Source of the DNA: JANWZL01 sp037445185
GTDB taxonomy: Bacteria > Pseudomonadota > Gammaproteobacteria > Burkholderiales > Thiobacillaceae
Assembly: GCA_037445185.1 (NCBI GenBank)
Contig: JBBIKZ010000133.1
Location: 1 to 5,936, forward strand
Length of the DNA: 5,936 bases
Direction: 5' to 3'
Shown here: in pieces, positions 1-5,566 of the stretch
How the letters are laid out: each line of letters opens with the position of its first letter
How positions within the stretch are numbered: the first letter of the stretch is position 1
Notes under the pieces: generated by a model
Seen by the model: the letters and a program-made list of their open reading frames with translations, nothing else
What the model was told of the DNA's origin: nothing
Databases searched by the model: none
Position numbers and translations under genes: made by a program

Positions 1-64
1 GCGGGCGCGTAGCGGCCTCACCTTCCGGGTGAGCGTGCTCGGAGGCGCAAACGTCAGGTTCCAT
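1..64 (-). CDS. grpE: Probable N-terminal fragment of GrpE nucleotide exchange factor (runs off left edge)
   Basis: Reading leftward from an ATG at 64-62, the frame stays open for 21 codons to the window edge and begins MEPDVCASEHAHPEGEAA. The peptide is acidic and low in hydrophobics, like the disordered, poorly conserved N-terminus of GrpE. GrpE releases ADP from DnaK in the cytoplasmic Hsp70 chaperone cycle. The real argument is position: the frame starts 26 bases after the hrcA stop on the same strand, and hrcA-grpE-dnaK is a common order. No conserved GrpE residue falls inside the window, and only a weak purine patch (AAAGA) precedes the ATG. The identity is therefore inferred from context; another start or another small gene is possible. 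Confidence 0.42.
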   Translation of the reverse strand, partial: MEPDVCASEHAHPEGEAATRP

Positions 65-90
65 GCGTCTTTGCGAAGGCCAAGGAGCGG

Positions 91-1125
91 TCAACTGAGG
101 TTTTTAGGATGATAGGAAAGGGCGTTGGACAGCAGCCGCGCGGTGATGTCGACGATGGGGATGACGCGCTCGTAGGCCATGCGCGTCGGGCCGATCACCC
201 CCAGGGTGCCGACCACCTCGCCATCGACCTCGTAGGGCGCGGCGATGACGCTGCATTCGTCCAGCGGGGCAACCCCCGATTCTGCGCCGATGAACAGCTG
301 CACCCCGGAGGCCTGATGTCCCACCTCCAGCAGTTGCAGCAGCTCGGTGCGCTGCTCGAACAGGTTGAACAGCTCACGCAGGCGGCCCATGTCGGACACC
401 AGATCGGGGGTGTTGAGCAGATTGGCCTCGCCGGCGACGACGCATCCGGCCGCCGGGTCGCTGAACACCTCGGCGCCGGTCTGCACCACCGCCTCCATGA
501 GCCTGCTGATGTCGGCCTTGAGGTCCTGCAGTTCCTGCTGCAGCCGGGGCCGGACCTGTTCGAAACTCAGGCCGCTGAAGTGGTGGTTGAAGTAATTGGC
601 CGTGCGCGTGAGCTGGCTCGCCGTGTAGGGCTGCTGGGTGAGGATGACCCGGTTCTGGACCTCGCCGTCCATGGTCACCATGATCAGCAGGATGCGTTTG
701 TCGGACAGGCTGAGAAACTCGATCTGGCGCAGTTGCTGGTTGCGCCGCTTGGGGGTGAGCACGATCCCGGCGTAGCGCGTCAGTTCCGCCAGCATCTGCG
801 AGGCCGTATTGACCAACCGCTGCGGGTCGGCCGGCGCCAGGCTGTGCTGGAGCTGGTCGAGCACCGGACCCTCCAGGGGTTTGACGGTGAGCAGCGAGTC
901 CACGAACAGGCGATAGCCCCGCGGGGTGGGGATGCGGCCGGCCGAGGTGTGCGGGCTGGTGATGAAGCCGCCCTCCTCCAGATCCGCCATGATGTTGCGG
1001 ATCGAGGCCGGCGAGAGGTTGAGCCCGGTCTGGCGCGACAGCGTGCGCGAGCCGACCGGTTGGCCGTCCTCGATATAGCGCTCGACCAAGGTCTTGAGCA
1101 GGATACGTGCGCGCTCGTTGAGCAT
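91..1125 (-). CDS. hrcA: Heat-inducible transcription repressor HrcA
   Basis: HrcA is the cytoplasmic repressor that binds CIRCE operators in front of chaperone genes and is kept active by GroEL. The 344-residue product has the family's usual length. Residues 1-78 form the winged-helix DNA-binding region: the start MLNERARILLKTLVERYI, then PVGSRTLS (about 23-30), LSPASIRNIMADLEE (37-51) and HTSAGRIPTPRGYRLFVD (59-76), all hallmark HrcA stretches. The C-terminal part carries the GAF-like regulatory fold, with FIGAESG and the closing segment EVVGTLGVIGPTRMAYERVI. The ATG at 1125 gives the standard N-terminus; a GAGG lies only two bases upstream, so initiation may be modest. The gene is divergent from nadK across 50 bases and probably leads an operon with grpE to its left. 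No CIRCE repeat (GCACTC/GAGTGC arms) is visible upstream within the window. The family call is firm; the regulatory targets are inferred. Confidence 0.97.
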   Translation of the reverse strand: MLNERARILLKTLVERYIEDGQPVGSRTLSRQTGLNLSPASIRNIMADLEEGGFITSPHTSAGRIPTPRGYRLFVDSLLTVKPLEGPVLDQLQHSLAPADPQRLVNTASQMLAELTRYAGIVLTPKRRNQQLRQIEFLSLSDKRILLIMVTMDGEVQNRVILTQQPYTASQLTRTANYFNHHFSGLSFEQVRPRLQQELQDLKADISRLMEAVVQTGAEVFSDPAAGCVVAGEANLLNTPDLVSDMGRLRELFNLFEQRTELLQLLEVGHQASGVQLFIGAESGVAPLDECSVIAAPYEVDGEVVGTLGVIGPTRMAYERVIPIVDITARLLSNALSYHPKNLS

Positions 1126-1161
1126 GACCTCAGGGTGGGGCGGTCCGATGTGGTGTCACCG

Positions 1162-1167
1162 TATAAT
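1162..1167 (+). promoter_or_regulatory. Consensus -10 box (TATAAT) immediately upstream of nadK
   Basis: A perfect TATAAT lies in a strongly GC-rich setting, ending only eight bases before the nadK ATG at 1176. With usual spacing, transcription would begin at about 1174, two bases before the start codon. No clear -35 element lies 16-18 bases upstream (the region is GGGGCGGTC-like) and there is no TG extension, so promoter strength is uncertain. The lack of any Shine-Dalgarno sequence before nadK fits a leaderless message. Confidence 0.5.
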
Positions 1168-1193
1168 TTCATGTCATGAGCCTGAATTTCAAG
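1163..1193 (-). promoter_or_regulatory. Candidate hrcA promoter reaching into the nadK coding start
   Basis: Read on the minus strand, CTTGAAA (1193-1187) is followed after 18 bases by AATTAT (1168-1163). As a sigma-70 promoter this is TTGAAA (5 of 6) with a 4 of 6 -10 box, giving an RNA start near 1156 and a leader of about 30 bases before the hrcA ATG. CTTGAAA also equals the sigma-32 -35 consensus, but no CCCCAT-type -10 lies at the right distance. The -35 would sit within nadK codons 4-6. This is a motif reading only, and the 18-base spacer is long. Confidence 0.25.
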
Positions 1194-2051
1194 ACGATCG
1201 GGATCGTAGGCAAGCACTTTGGCACCAGCTCGGGCGGTGCCGTGCATCGCCTCGCCGATTATCTGACGGCGCGTGGCCATGCGGTCATCATCGCCACCCA
1301 CACGGCCGAGGTCTGCCAGATACGGGATCTGCGCACCGCCACCCTGAACGAGATCGGCCAGTGCGCCGACCTGGCCGTGGTCCTCGGCGGCGACGGCACC
1401 CTGCTCAACGTCGCCCGCACCCTGGTCGACTACCGTGTGCCCATGATCGGCATCAATCAGGGGCGGTTGGGCTTCCTGGCCGATGTCTCGGTGGACACCA
1501 TGTTTGCCACCCTGGACGAGATGCTGGCCGGCGAATACATCGCCGAGGACCGCATCCTGCTCACGGCCAGCGTGGAGCGCCACGACGACGTGTTGTACGC
1601 CACCTATGCCTTCAACGACGTGGTGGTGAGCAAGAGCACCCTGGGACGGCTGATCGAATTCGAGGTCTACATCGACGACCAGTTCGTCTACAGCCAGCGG
1701 GCCGATGGCCTGGTGGTGGCCACACCGACCGGCTCCACCGCCTACGCGCTGTCCGCCGGCGGGCCCATCCTGCATCCCACCCTGGAGGCCTTCGTCCTCG
1801 CCCCCATCTGTCCGCATACCCTGTCGGCCCGGCCGATCGCCGTGAACAGCCGTTCCGAGATCGAGGTCAACCTCATCCACGCCGATGATGCCCGTGTCCA
1901 TTTCGATGGCCAGCAGCACGCCGACATGCAGGTCGGCGACCGGGTGGTGATCCGCCGGGCGAAGAACACCGTGCGCCTGCTGCACCCGGAGAACCACAAC
2001 TACTACGACACCCTGCGCCAGAAACTGCATTGGGGGGAAAAGCTGTCGTGA
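1176..2051 (+). CDS. nadK: NAD kinase
   Basis: NAD kinase phosphorylates NAD+ with ATP to NADP+ in the cytoplasm and is the only known de novo source of NADP in most bacteria. The 291-residue product closely matches gammaproteobacterial NadK in length. Visible motifs are the N-terminal FKTIGIVGKHF, the catalytic GGDG (71-74) followed by TLLNVART, IGINQGRLGFLADV (91-104), the ND pair (147-148) where most homologues have NE, and the conserved DGLVVATPTGSTAYALSAGGP (177-197 region). HTLSARPIAV follows at about 214-223. The ATG at 1176 gives the standard N-terminus; an ATG at 1171 hits a stop after one codon. No Shine-Dalgarno sequence precedes the start, and a TATAAT ends eight bases upstream. 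The gene is divergent from hrcA, and recN follows after 61 bases, probably on the same transcript. N147-D148 in place of N-E is conservative and unlikely to impair activity. Confidence 0.98.
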   Translation: MSLNFKTIGIVGKHFGTSSGGAVHRLADYLTARGHAVIIATHTAEVCQIRDLRTATLNEIGQCADLAVVLGGDGTLLNVARTLVDYRVPMIGINQGRLGFLADVSVDTMFATLDEMLAGEYIAEDRILLTASVERHDDVLYATYAFNDVVVSKSTLGRLIEFEVYIDDQFVYSQRADGLVVATPTGSTAYALSAGGPILHPTLEAFVLAPICPHTLSARPIAVNSRSEIEVNLIHADDARVHFDGQQHADMQVGDRVVIRRAKNTVRLLHPENHNYYDTLRQKLHWGEKLS

Positions 2052-2061
2052 TGTGCCCGGT

Positions 2062-2093
2062 GCGAGGCGCTGACCGTCGCGCGTGCGCCTTGC
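2062..2093. other. Hairpin in the nadK-recN gap
   Basis: Arms 2062-2070 (GCGAGGCGC) and 2085-2093 (GCGCCTTGC) pair over nine positions with one G-U, around a 14-base loop. No T-run follows, so this is not a standard intrinsic terminator. It could tune how much transcription passes from nadK to recN or protect an RNA end, or it could be chance in GC-rich DNA. Confidence 0.3.
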
Positions 2094-2112
2094 CCGCCGC
2101 CTCTGAATCGCC

Positions 2113-3846
2113 ATGCTGCTCAATCTGACCCTGGTCGACTACGTCCTGATCGATCGCCTGGAGTTGGATCTGCAACCGGGTTTCTCGGTGCTGACGGGCG
2201 AGACCGGGGCGGGCAAGTCCATCCTCCTCGACGCCCTCGGCCTGGTCCTCGGGGAGCGTGCCGACGCGACGGCGATCCGGCCCGGGGCGACGCGCGCCGA
2301 GGTGAGCGCGGAATTCTCGTTGGCCGGCCTGCCGGACCTGCAGGCCTGGCTCGCCGAATCCGGGCTGGAGGGCGAGGGGGAGGCGCTGCTGCTACGCCGG
2401 ACGGTGGAGGCGGGCGGGCGTTCCCGCGCCTTCATCAACGGCCGTCCGGCCAGCCTGCAGCAGATGCGGGAGGTGGGCGGCCAGCTGGTGGACATCCACG
2501 GCCAGCATGCCCACTACTCCCTCATGCAAACCGGGGTGCAGCGCGCCCTGCTGGACGCCTTCGGCGGCTGCACGGACCTGGCCGAACGCACCGCCGACGC
2601 CTACCGTGCCTGGCAACAGGCGCACCGCAGGCGCCAGGAGGCGGCCCTACGCGCAGAAGCGGATGCCGGCGAACGGGCGCGACTCGGTTGGGTGGTGGAG
2701 GAGCTCACCGCCCTGGACTTTCAGCCGGAGCCGTGGCAGGCCCTGCAGGAGACGCACCGCCGGCTCGCGCATGCCGCCGAGCTCCTGAGCGGCGCGCAGG
2801 CCGTGATCGAGATGCTCGACGGCGAGGAGGACGGCATCCTCTCCCGGCTCAAACGGGCCAAGGGCAGGCTGGATGCGCTCGCCGAGCATGATCGCCGCCT
2901 TGTCGACTATGGGCAGATGCTGGCAGACGGCCTCATCCAGGCGCGGGAGGCGACACGGGAACTCACCCGCTATGCCGAGCGGGTGGAGCTGGATCCGGAG
3001 GCGCTGGCCGTGGCCGAGGCCCGCATCGCGCAGGTCATGGCGGTGGCGCGCAAACTGCGCGCTACGCCGGAGGAGCTGCCGCGTCTGCTGCAGGATGCCC
3101 GCGAGCGGTTGGCTGCACTGAGCGCAGGCGCCGACGCGGAGGCGCTGGCGCGGGTGGAGGCCGAGGCGATGACGGCCTACGATGCCGCCGCGCAGGCGCT
3201 CACCGCCTGCCGTCGCCAGGCCGCCGAGGCCTTGGCCGTGGAGGTGACCGAGGCCATGCAACGGCTGGCCATGAAGGGGGGGCGCCTGCGCGTGGTGCTC
3301 ACGCCGTGTACGCCGGAGGCGGGCGGCCGGGAGAGCGTGGAGTTCTGGGTCGCGCCGCATCCGGGACAGGACCTGCGGCCGCTGGCGCGGACCGCCTCGG
3401 GCGGGGAGCTGTCCAGGCTCGGGCTCGCCTTGCAGACCGTGCTATCCGGTCGCTCCGGCGCCCGCACCCTGATCTTCGACGAGGTGGATGCCGGCATCGG
3501 GGGGGGCGTGGCCGAGGTGGTGGGGCGGATGCTGGCCGCCGTGGCGCGCGACAGACAGGTGCTCTGTGTCACCCACCTGCCCCAGGTCGCGGCCTGCGCC
3601 ACGCATCACTGGCGTGTGAGCAAGGAGGAGGTCGGCGGGCGCACGCTGAGCCGGGTCCATTGCCTCGATGCGGAAGCGCGGGTGGAGGAGATCGCGCGTA
3701 TGCTGGGCGGGGTGAGGCTCACCGACATCACACGCCGACACGCGCGCGAGATGCTCGCGCGGGAGTCGGCCGCGGGGCCGGACGGGACGGATGCGCCGGG
3801 TAGCGGCCGCAGCGCGAAAACGACCGCGAGACGGTCCGAACGCTAA
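2113..3846 (+). CDS. recN: DNA repair protein RecN (SMC-like ATPase)
   Basis: RecN is a cytoplasmic SMC-family ATPase that acts with RecA at double-strand breaks and holds broken or sister DNA together. The 577-residue product has every landmark: Walker A GETGAGKS (29-36), the RecN-typical VDIHGQHAH (126-134), a central Ala/Glu/Arg-rich stretch fitting the short antiparallel coiled coil (about 155-380), the ABC signature SGGELSR (429-435), Walker B LIFDEVD (453-459), and a switch histidine in CVTHLPQVA (H488). It is about 24 residues longer than the E. coli protein, owing to a C-terminal tail rich in Gly, Ser, Arg and Ala. The start at 2113 gives the usual N-terminus but lacks a clear ribosome binding site. 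No LexA box of the CTGT-N8-ACAG type is visible in the gap before it, so SOS control as in E. coli is not supported here. The stop codon overlaps the end of convergent fur. A run of eight G (3499-3506) lies just after Walker B. Confidence 0.97.
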   Translation: MLLNLTLVDYVLIDRLELDLQPGFSVLTGETGAGKSILLDALGLVLGERADATAIRPGATRAEVSAEFSLAGLPDLQAWLAESGLEGEGEALLLRRTVEAGGRSRAFINGRPASLQQMREVGGQLVDIHGQHAHYSLMQTGVQRALLDAFGGCTDLAERTADAYRAWQQAHRRRQEAALRAEADAGERARLGWVVEELTALDFQPEPWQALQETHRRLAHAAELLSGAQAVIEMLDGEEDGILSRLKRAKGRLDALAEHDRRLVDYGQMLADGLIQAREATRELTRYAERVELDPEALAVAEARIAQVMAVARKLRATPEELPRLLQDARERLAALSAGADAEALARVEAEAMTAYDAAAQALTACRRQAAEALAVEVTEAMQRLAMKGGRLRVVLTPCTPEAGGRESVEFWVAPHPGQDLRPLARTASGGELSRLGLALQTVLSGRSGARTLIFDEVDAGIGGGVAEVVGRMLAAVARDRQVLCVTHLPQVAACATHHWRVSKEEVGGRTLSRVHCLDAEARVEEIARMLGGVRLTDITRRHAREMLARESAAGPDGTDAPGSGRSAKTTARRSER

Positions 3847-4301
3847 CTGCCCCGCGTGCTGCCGTCGGCCGTGCCCTGTGGCCGGTAGGGGCAGTCGACC
3901 TTGGTGCAATCCACGTAGAGATAGAGGCAATGCTCGTGCAGGCGGAAGCCGCGTTCCTCGACGATCTGCCGCTGCCGCTGCTCGATCTCCGCGTCGTAGA
4001 ACTCCTCCACGCGGCCGCACTGCATGCACAGCAGGTGGTCGTGGTGGCCGCCCTTGTTGAGCTCGTAGACCGCCTTGTCGTTGTCGAAGTGATGCCGGAT
4101 CAACAGCCCGGCCTGCTCGAATTGGGTCAGGACGCGGTAGACCGTGGCGAGCCCCACGTCCTCGTGTTCCTTGAGCAGCAGGCGATAGACCTCGTCCGCG
4201 GTGAGGTGGGGCTTCTCCGCCTGCTCGAACAGCCTCAGGATGCGCAGTCGCGGCCCGGTCGCCTTCAACCCCATGCTTTTCAATTGTTCGCCGTCGGCCA
4301 T
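3843..4301 (-). CDS. fur: Ferric uptake regulator Fur
   Basis: Fur is the dimeric cytoplasmic repressor that binds Fe2+ and then Fur boxes to shut off iron-uptake genes. The chosen product is 152 residues, close to the roughly 148 of E. coli Fur. The N-terminal winged helix includes GLKATGPRLRILRLF (11-25) and the recognition region DVGLATVYRVLTQFEQAGL (48-66). The metal-binding dimerisation half has GGHHDHLLCMQCGRVEEF (84-101) with HHDH at 86-89 and the zinc cysteine pair C92/C95. A second pair, C132/C137, corresponds to the extra cysteines of E. coli Fur. An in-frame ATG at 4334 would add 11 residues, but an extended -10 promoter box overlaps that ATG, so RNA should begin downstream of it; ATG 4301 also gives the family's normal N-terminus. 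The gene is convergent with recN (4-base overlap) and divergent from bamE. Confidence 0.96.
   Translation of the reverse strand: MADGEQLKSMGLKATGPRLRILRLFEQAEKPHLTADEVYRLLLKEHEDVGLATVYRVLTQFEQAGLLIRHHFDNDKAVYELNKGGHHDHLLCMQCGRVEEFYDAEIEQRQRQIVEERGFRLHEHCLYLYVDCTKVDCPYRPQGTADGSTRGS
3846..3895. other. Nested inverted repeat at the recN/fur convergent junction
   Basis: ACTGCCCC (3846-3853) and GGGGCAGT (3888-3895) are perfect eight-base inverted arms that begin at the last base of the recN stop. Inside them CGGCC (3866-3870) pairs with GGCCG (3880-3884) around a nine-base loop. The structure lies within the last codons of fur and could fold in both transcripts, which would suit a shared end-of-transcription or RNA-stability element. 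There is no T-tract on either side, and the 12-base left spacer makes the full fold irregular. Confidence 0.3.
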
Positions 4302-4304
4302 GGT

Positions 4305-4334
4305 GTGACGATGCTGATGAACGCACGCTATCAT
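4305..4334 (+). promoter_or_regulatory. Candidate bamE-dapB promoter
   Basis: GTGACG (4305-4310, 4 of 6) and TATCAT (4329-4334, 5 of 6) are separated by 18 bases. RNA would start near 4341, about 32 bases before the bamE ATG. The -10 box shares five bases with the oppositely directed -10 of fur, so the two promoters probably cannot be occupied at the same time. Confidence 0.4.
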
Positions 4335-4338
4335 ATCA
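4330..4338 (-). promoter_or_regulatory. Candidate fur promoter (extended -10)
   Basis: On the minus strand 4338-4330 reads TGATATGAT, which is a TG-N extension joined to TATGAT (5 of 6 to consensus). Extended -10 promoters can work without a good -35, and none is seen 16-18 bases upstream. RNA would start at about 4323, leaving a leader of some 22 bases before the ATG at 4301. The surrounding GACAAT and ATGATA units weakly resemble the GATAAT repeats of a Fur box, so autoregulation is possible but not demonstrated. Confidence 0.45.
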
Positions 4339-4361
4339 CGATTGTCGCCCTGACCGCCGGC

Positions 4362-4376
4362 ATGGACTCCCGATGA
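4362..4376 (+). other. Possible four-codon leader ORF overlapping the bamE start
   Basis: ATG at 4362-4364 opens a frame of four codons (MDSR) whose TGA (4374-4376) overlaps the bamE ATG (4373-4375) as ATGA. bamE itself has only a weak ribosome binding site, so a terminating ribosome could restart on bamE. No good ribosome binding site precedes the mini-ORF either, so it may be chance. Confidence 0.22.
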
Positions 4377-4729
4377 ACAGATTTTCGCTTGCCTTCGCGC
4401 TGCTGCTCGGCGGCTGCAGCCTGACCAACCCCATCCACAGCCTCAGGCCCTACCAGATCGACATCCAGCAGGGCAACGAGGTCACCCAGGCCATGCTGGA
4501 TCAGCTCAGGCCCGGCATGACGCCTGCACAGGTGCGTTTCGTCATGGGCACCCCCCTCGTCGTCGACCCCTTTCACGCCGACCGTTGGGACTATGTGCTG
4601 CGGGTGGAGAAGGCCGGCCGGCTGATCGACAAGCGGCGCATCACCGTCGTGTTTCAGAACGGGACCTTGAAGGGGATCGAGTCGGGTGGTTCCGTCGCCG
4701 CCACGGCCAAGGAGGGGGGAACACCATGA
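4373..4729 (+). CDS. bamE: Outer-membrane assembly lipoprotein BamE (SmpA/OmlA)
   Basis: BamE is a small lipoprotein on the periplasmic face of the outer membrane and a subunit of the BAM complex that inserts beta-barrel proteins. The 118-residue product starts with a short lipoprotein signal peptide: basic R3, the hydrophobic stretch LAFALLL and the lipobox LGGC with the acylated cysteine at 15. Serine at +2 favours sorting to the outer membrane. The mature part has the family core YQIDIQQGNEVT (27-38), LRPGMTPAQVRFVMGTPL (45-62) and DPFHADRWDY (65-74). The signal peptide is only 14 residues, but no in-frame start lies upstream, because the frame runs through the fur promoter region. The gene is divergent from fur and overlaps dapB by four bases. 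Confidence 0.95.
   Translation: MNRFSLAFALLLGGCSLTNPIHSLRPYQIDIQQGNEVTQAMLDQLRPGMTPAQVRFVMGTPLVVDPFHADRWDYVLRVEKAGRLIDKRRITVVFQNGTLKGIESGGSVAATAKEGGTP
4709..4715 (+). promoter_or_regulatory. Strong ribosome binding site for dapB
   Basis: AAGGAGG ends ten bases before the ATG at 4726, inside the last codons of bamE. It is the best match to the 16S anti-Shine-Dalgarno ahead of any complete gene here. It fixes the dapB start, rejecting the longer open frame that begins at 4585 inside bamE. Confidence 0.85.
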
Positions 4730-5529
4730 GTCAGAATGTCGTCATCGCCGGCTGCACCGGACGCATGGGGCGCGCCCTGCTGGAGGCGGTGGCTGCCGCC
4801 ACCGACCTGCGCCTGACGGCGGCCCTCGACCGCCCTGGCAGCCCTGCTCTCGGTCGCGATGCAGGCGAGCTCATCGGGGCGCCGCTGGGGGTTGCCGTCC
4901 GTGACGACGTGGCGGCGGCCCTGCAACAGGCCGACGTCCTGATCGATTTCACCCGCCCCGAGGCGACCCTGGGCCACCTCGCGGCCTGCCGTCGGGCAGG
5001 GGTGGCCATGGTCATCGGCACCACCGGCTTCGATGCCGCGGGGCGGCAGGCCATCGCCGATGCGGCGGCGGACATCCCCATCGTGTTCGCGCCCAACATG
5101 AGCGTGGGCGTCAATCTGGTGTTCAAGCTGCTGGATACCGCCGCTCGGGTGCTGGCCGAGGGCTACGATGTCGAGATCATCGAGGCCCACCACCGGCACA
5201 AGGTCGATGCCCCCTCGGGCACCGCACTGCGCATGGGCGAGGTGATCGCCCAGGCCCTCGGCCGGGATCTCAAGACCTGCGCCGTCTATGGGCGCGAGGG
5301 CGTGACCGGCGAACGGCAGCCCCAGACCATAGGCTTCGCCACCGTGCGCGGGGGCGACATCGTCGGCGATCACACGGCCCTGTTCGCCGGCATCGGCGAA
5401 CGGGTGGAGATCAGCCACAAGGCCAGCAGCCGCATGACCTTCGCGCTGGGGGCGCTCAGGGCAGCGCGCTTCCTTGCCGATAAAGCCAACGGCCTGCACG
5501 ACATGCAGGATGTGTTGGGCCTGCGCTGA
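4726..5529 (+). CDS. dapB: 4-hydroxy-tetrahydrodipicolinate reductase
   Basis: DapB reduces the DapA product to tetrahydrodipicolinate with NAD(P)H in the cytoplasm. This is the second committed step toward meso-diaminopimelate for peptidoglycan and toward lysine. The 267-residue product is close to the E. coli length of 273. The N-terminal Rossmann fold carries VVIAGCTGRMGRAL (5-18), VLIDFTRPEAT (71-81) and GTTGF (98-102). FAPNMSVGVN (121-130) leads into the substrate domain with the DapB signature EIIEAHHRHKVDAPSGTA (150-167), where H155/H156 and K159 match the catalytic residues. The C-terminal part returns to the dinucleotide domain. The start was chosen for the AAGGAGG site and the family N-terminus. 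Its ATG overlaps the bamE stop as ATGA, which suggests translational coupling. In many gammaproteobacteria carA follows; here an insertion sequence follows instead. Confidence 0.98.
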   Translation: MSQNVVIAGCTGRMGRALLEAVAAATDLRLTAALDRPGSPALGRDAGELIGAPLGVAVRDDVAAALQQADVLIDFTRPEATLGHLAACRRAGVAMVIGTTGFDAAGRQAIADAAADIPIVFAPNMSVGVNLVFKLLDTAARVLAEGYDVEIIEAHHRHKVDAPSGTALRMGEVIAQALGRDLKTCAVYGREGVTGERQPQTIGFATVRGGDIVGDHTALFAGIGERVEISHKASSRMTFALGALRAARFLADKANGLHDMQDVLGLR

Positions 5530-5540
5530 CCGTGCGCAGG
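5520..5540. terminator. GC-rich hairpin over the dapB stop codon
   Basis: CCTGCGC (5520-5526) and GCGCAGG (5534-5540) are perfect seven-base arms around a seven-base loop that contains the dapB TGA. A symmetric stem could act on both dapB RNA and RNA arriving from the transposase side. No T-tract follows in either direction, so calling it a terminator is tentative; an RNA-stabilising 3' stem is equally possible. Confidence 0.33.
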
Positions 5541-5566
5541 AGTCAGGACCGTCAGGGAGGATCGCG

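Noticed and set aside
17..33. Six-base hairpin CTCACC/GGTGAG as an hrcA terminator
   Set aside because: It has no T-tract, is short, and falls inside the probable grpE coding start; hrcA and grpE are expected on one transcript.
65..90. Sigma-32 promoter between hrcA and grpE
   Set aside because: CTTGGCC resembles the -35 only in part and no CCCCAT-type -10 follows at a suitable distance.
109..1179. 356-codon open frame on the plus strand opposite hrcA
   Set aside because: It is a mirror of a GC-rich gene: His/Gln/Arg/Gly-rich, with no recognisable domain, and it covers hrcA, whose product is unmistakable.
780..2123. 447-codon open frame on the minus strand across hrcA and nadK
   Set aside because: It crosses two confidently identified genes in wrong frames; its C-terminal part is the frame-shifted hrcA N-terminus and its composition is that of a shadow frame.
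3442..4326. 294-codon minus-strand frame over fur and the end of recN
   Set aside because: It is the fur region read in another frame joined to antisense recN, with Arg/Ala/Pro-rich low-complexity composition.
3930..4376. 148-codon plus-strand frame opposite fur
   Set aside because: It is an antisense shadow of fur, Leu/Val/His/Gln-rich with no domain, and extends across the fur-bamE promoter region.
4585..4725. 47-residue N-terminal extension of DapB
   Set aside because: It lies in the wrong frame inside bamE, lacks similarity to DapB, and the AAGGAGG site and family N-terminus point to 4726.
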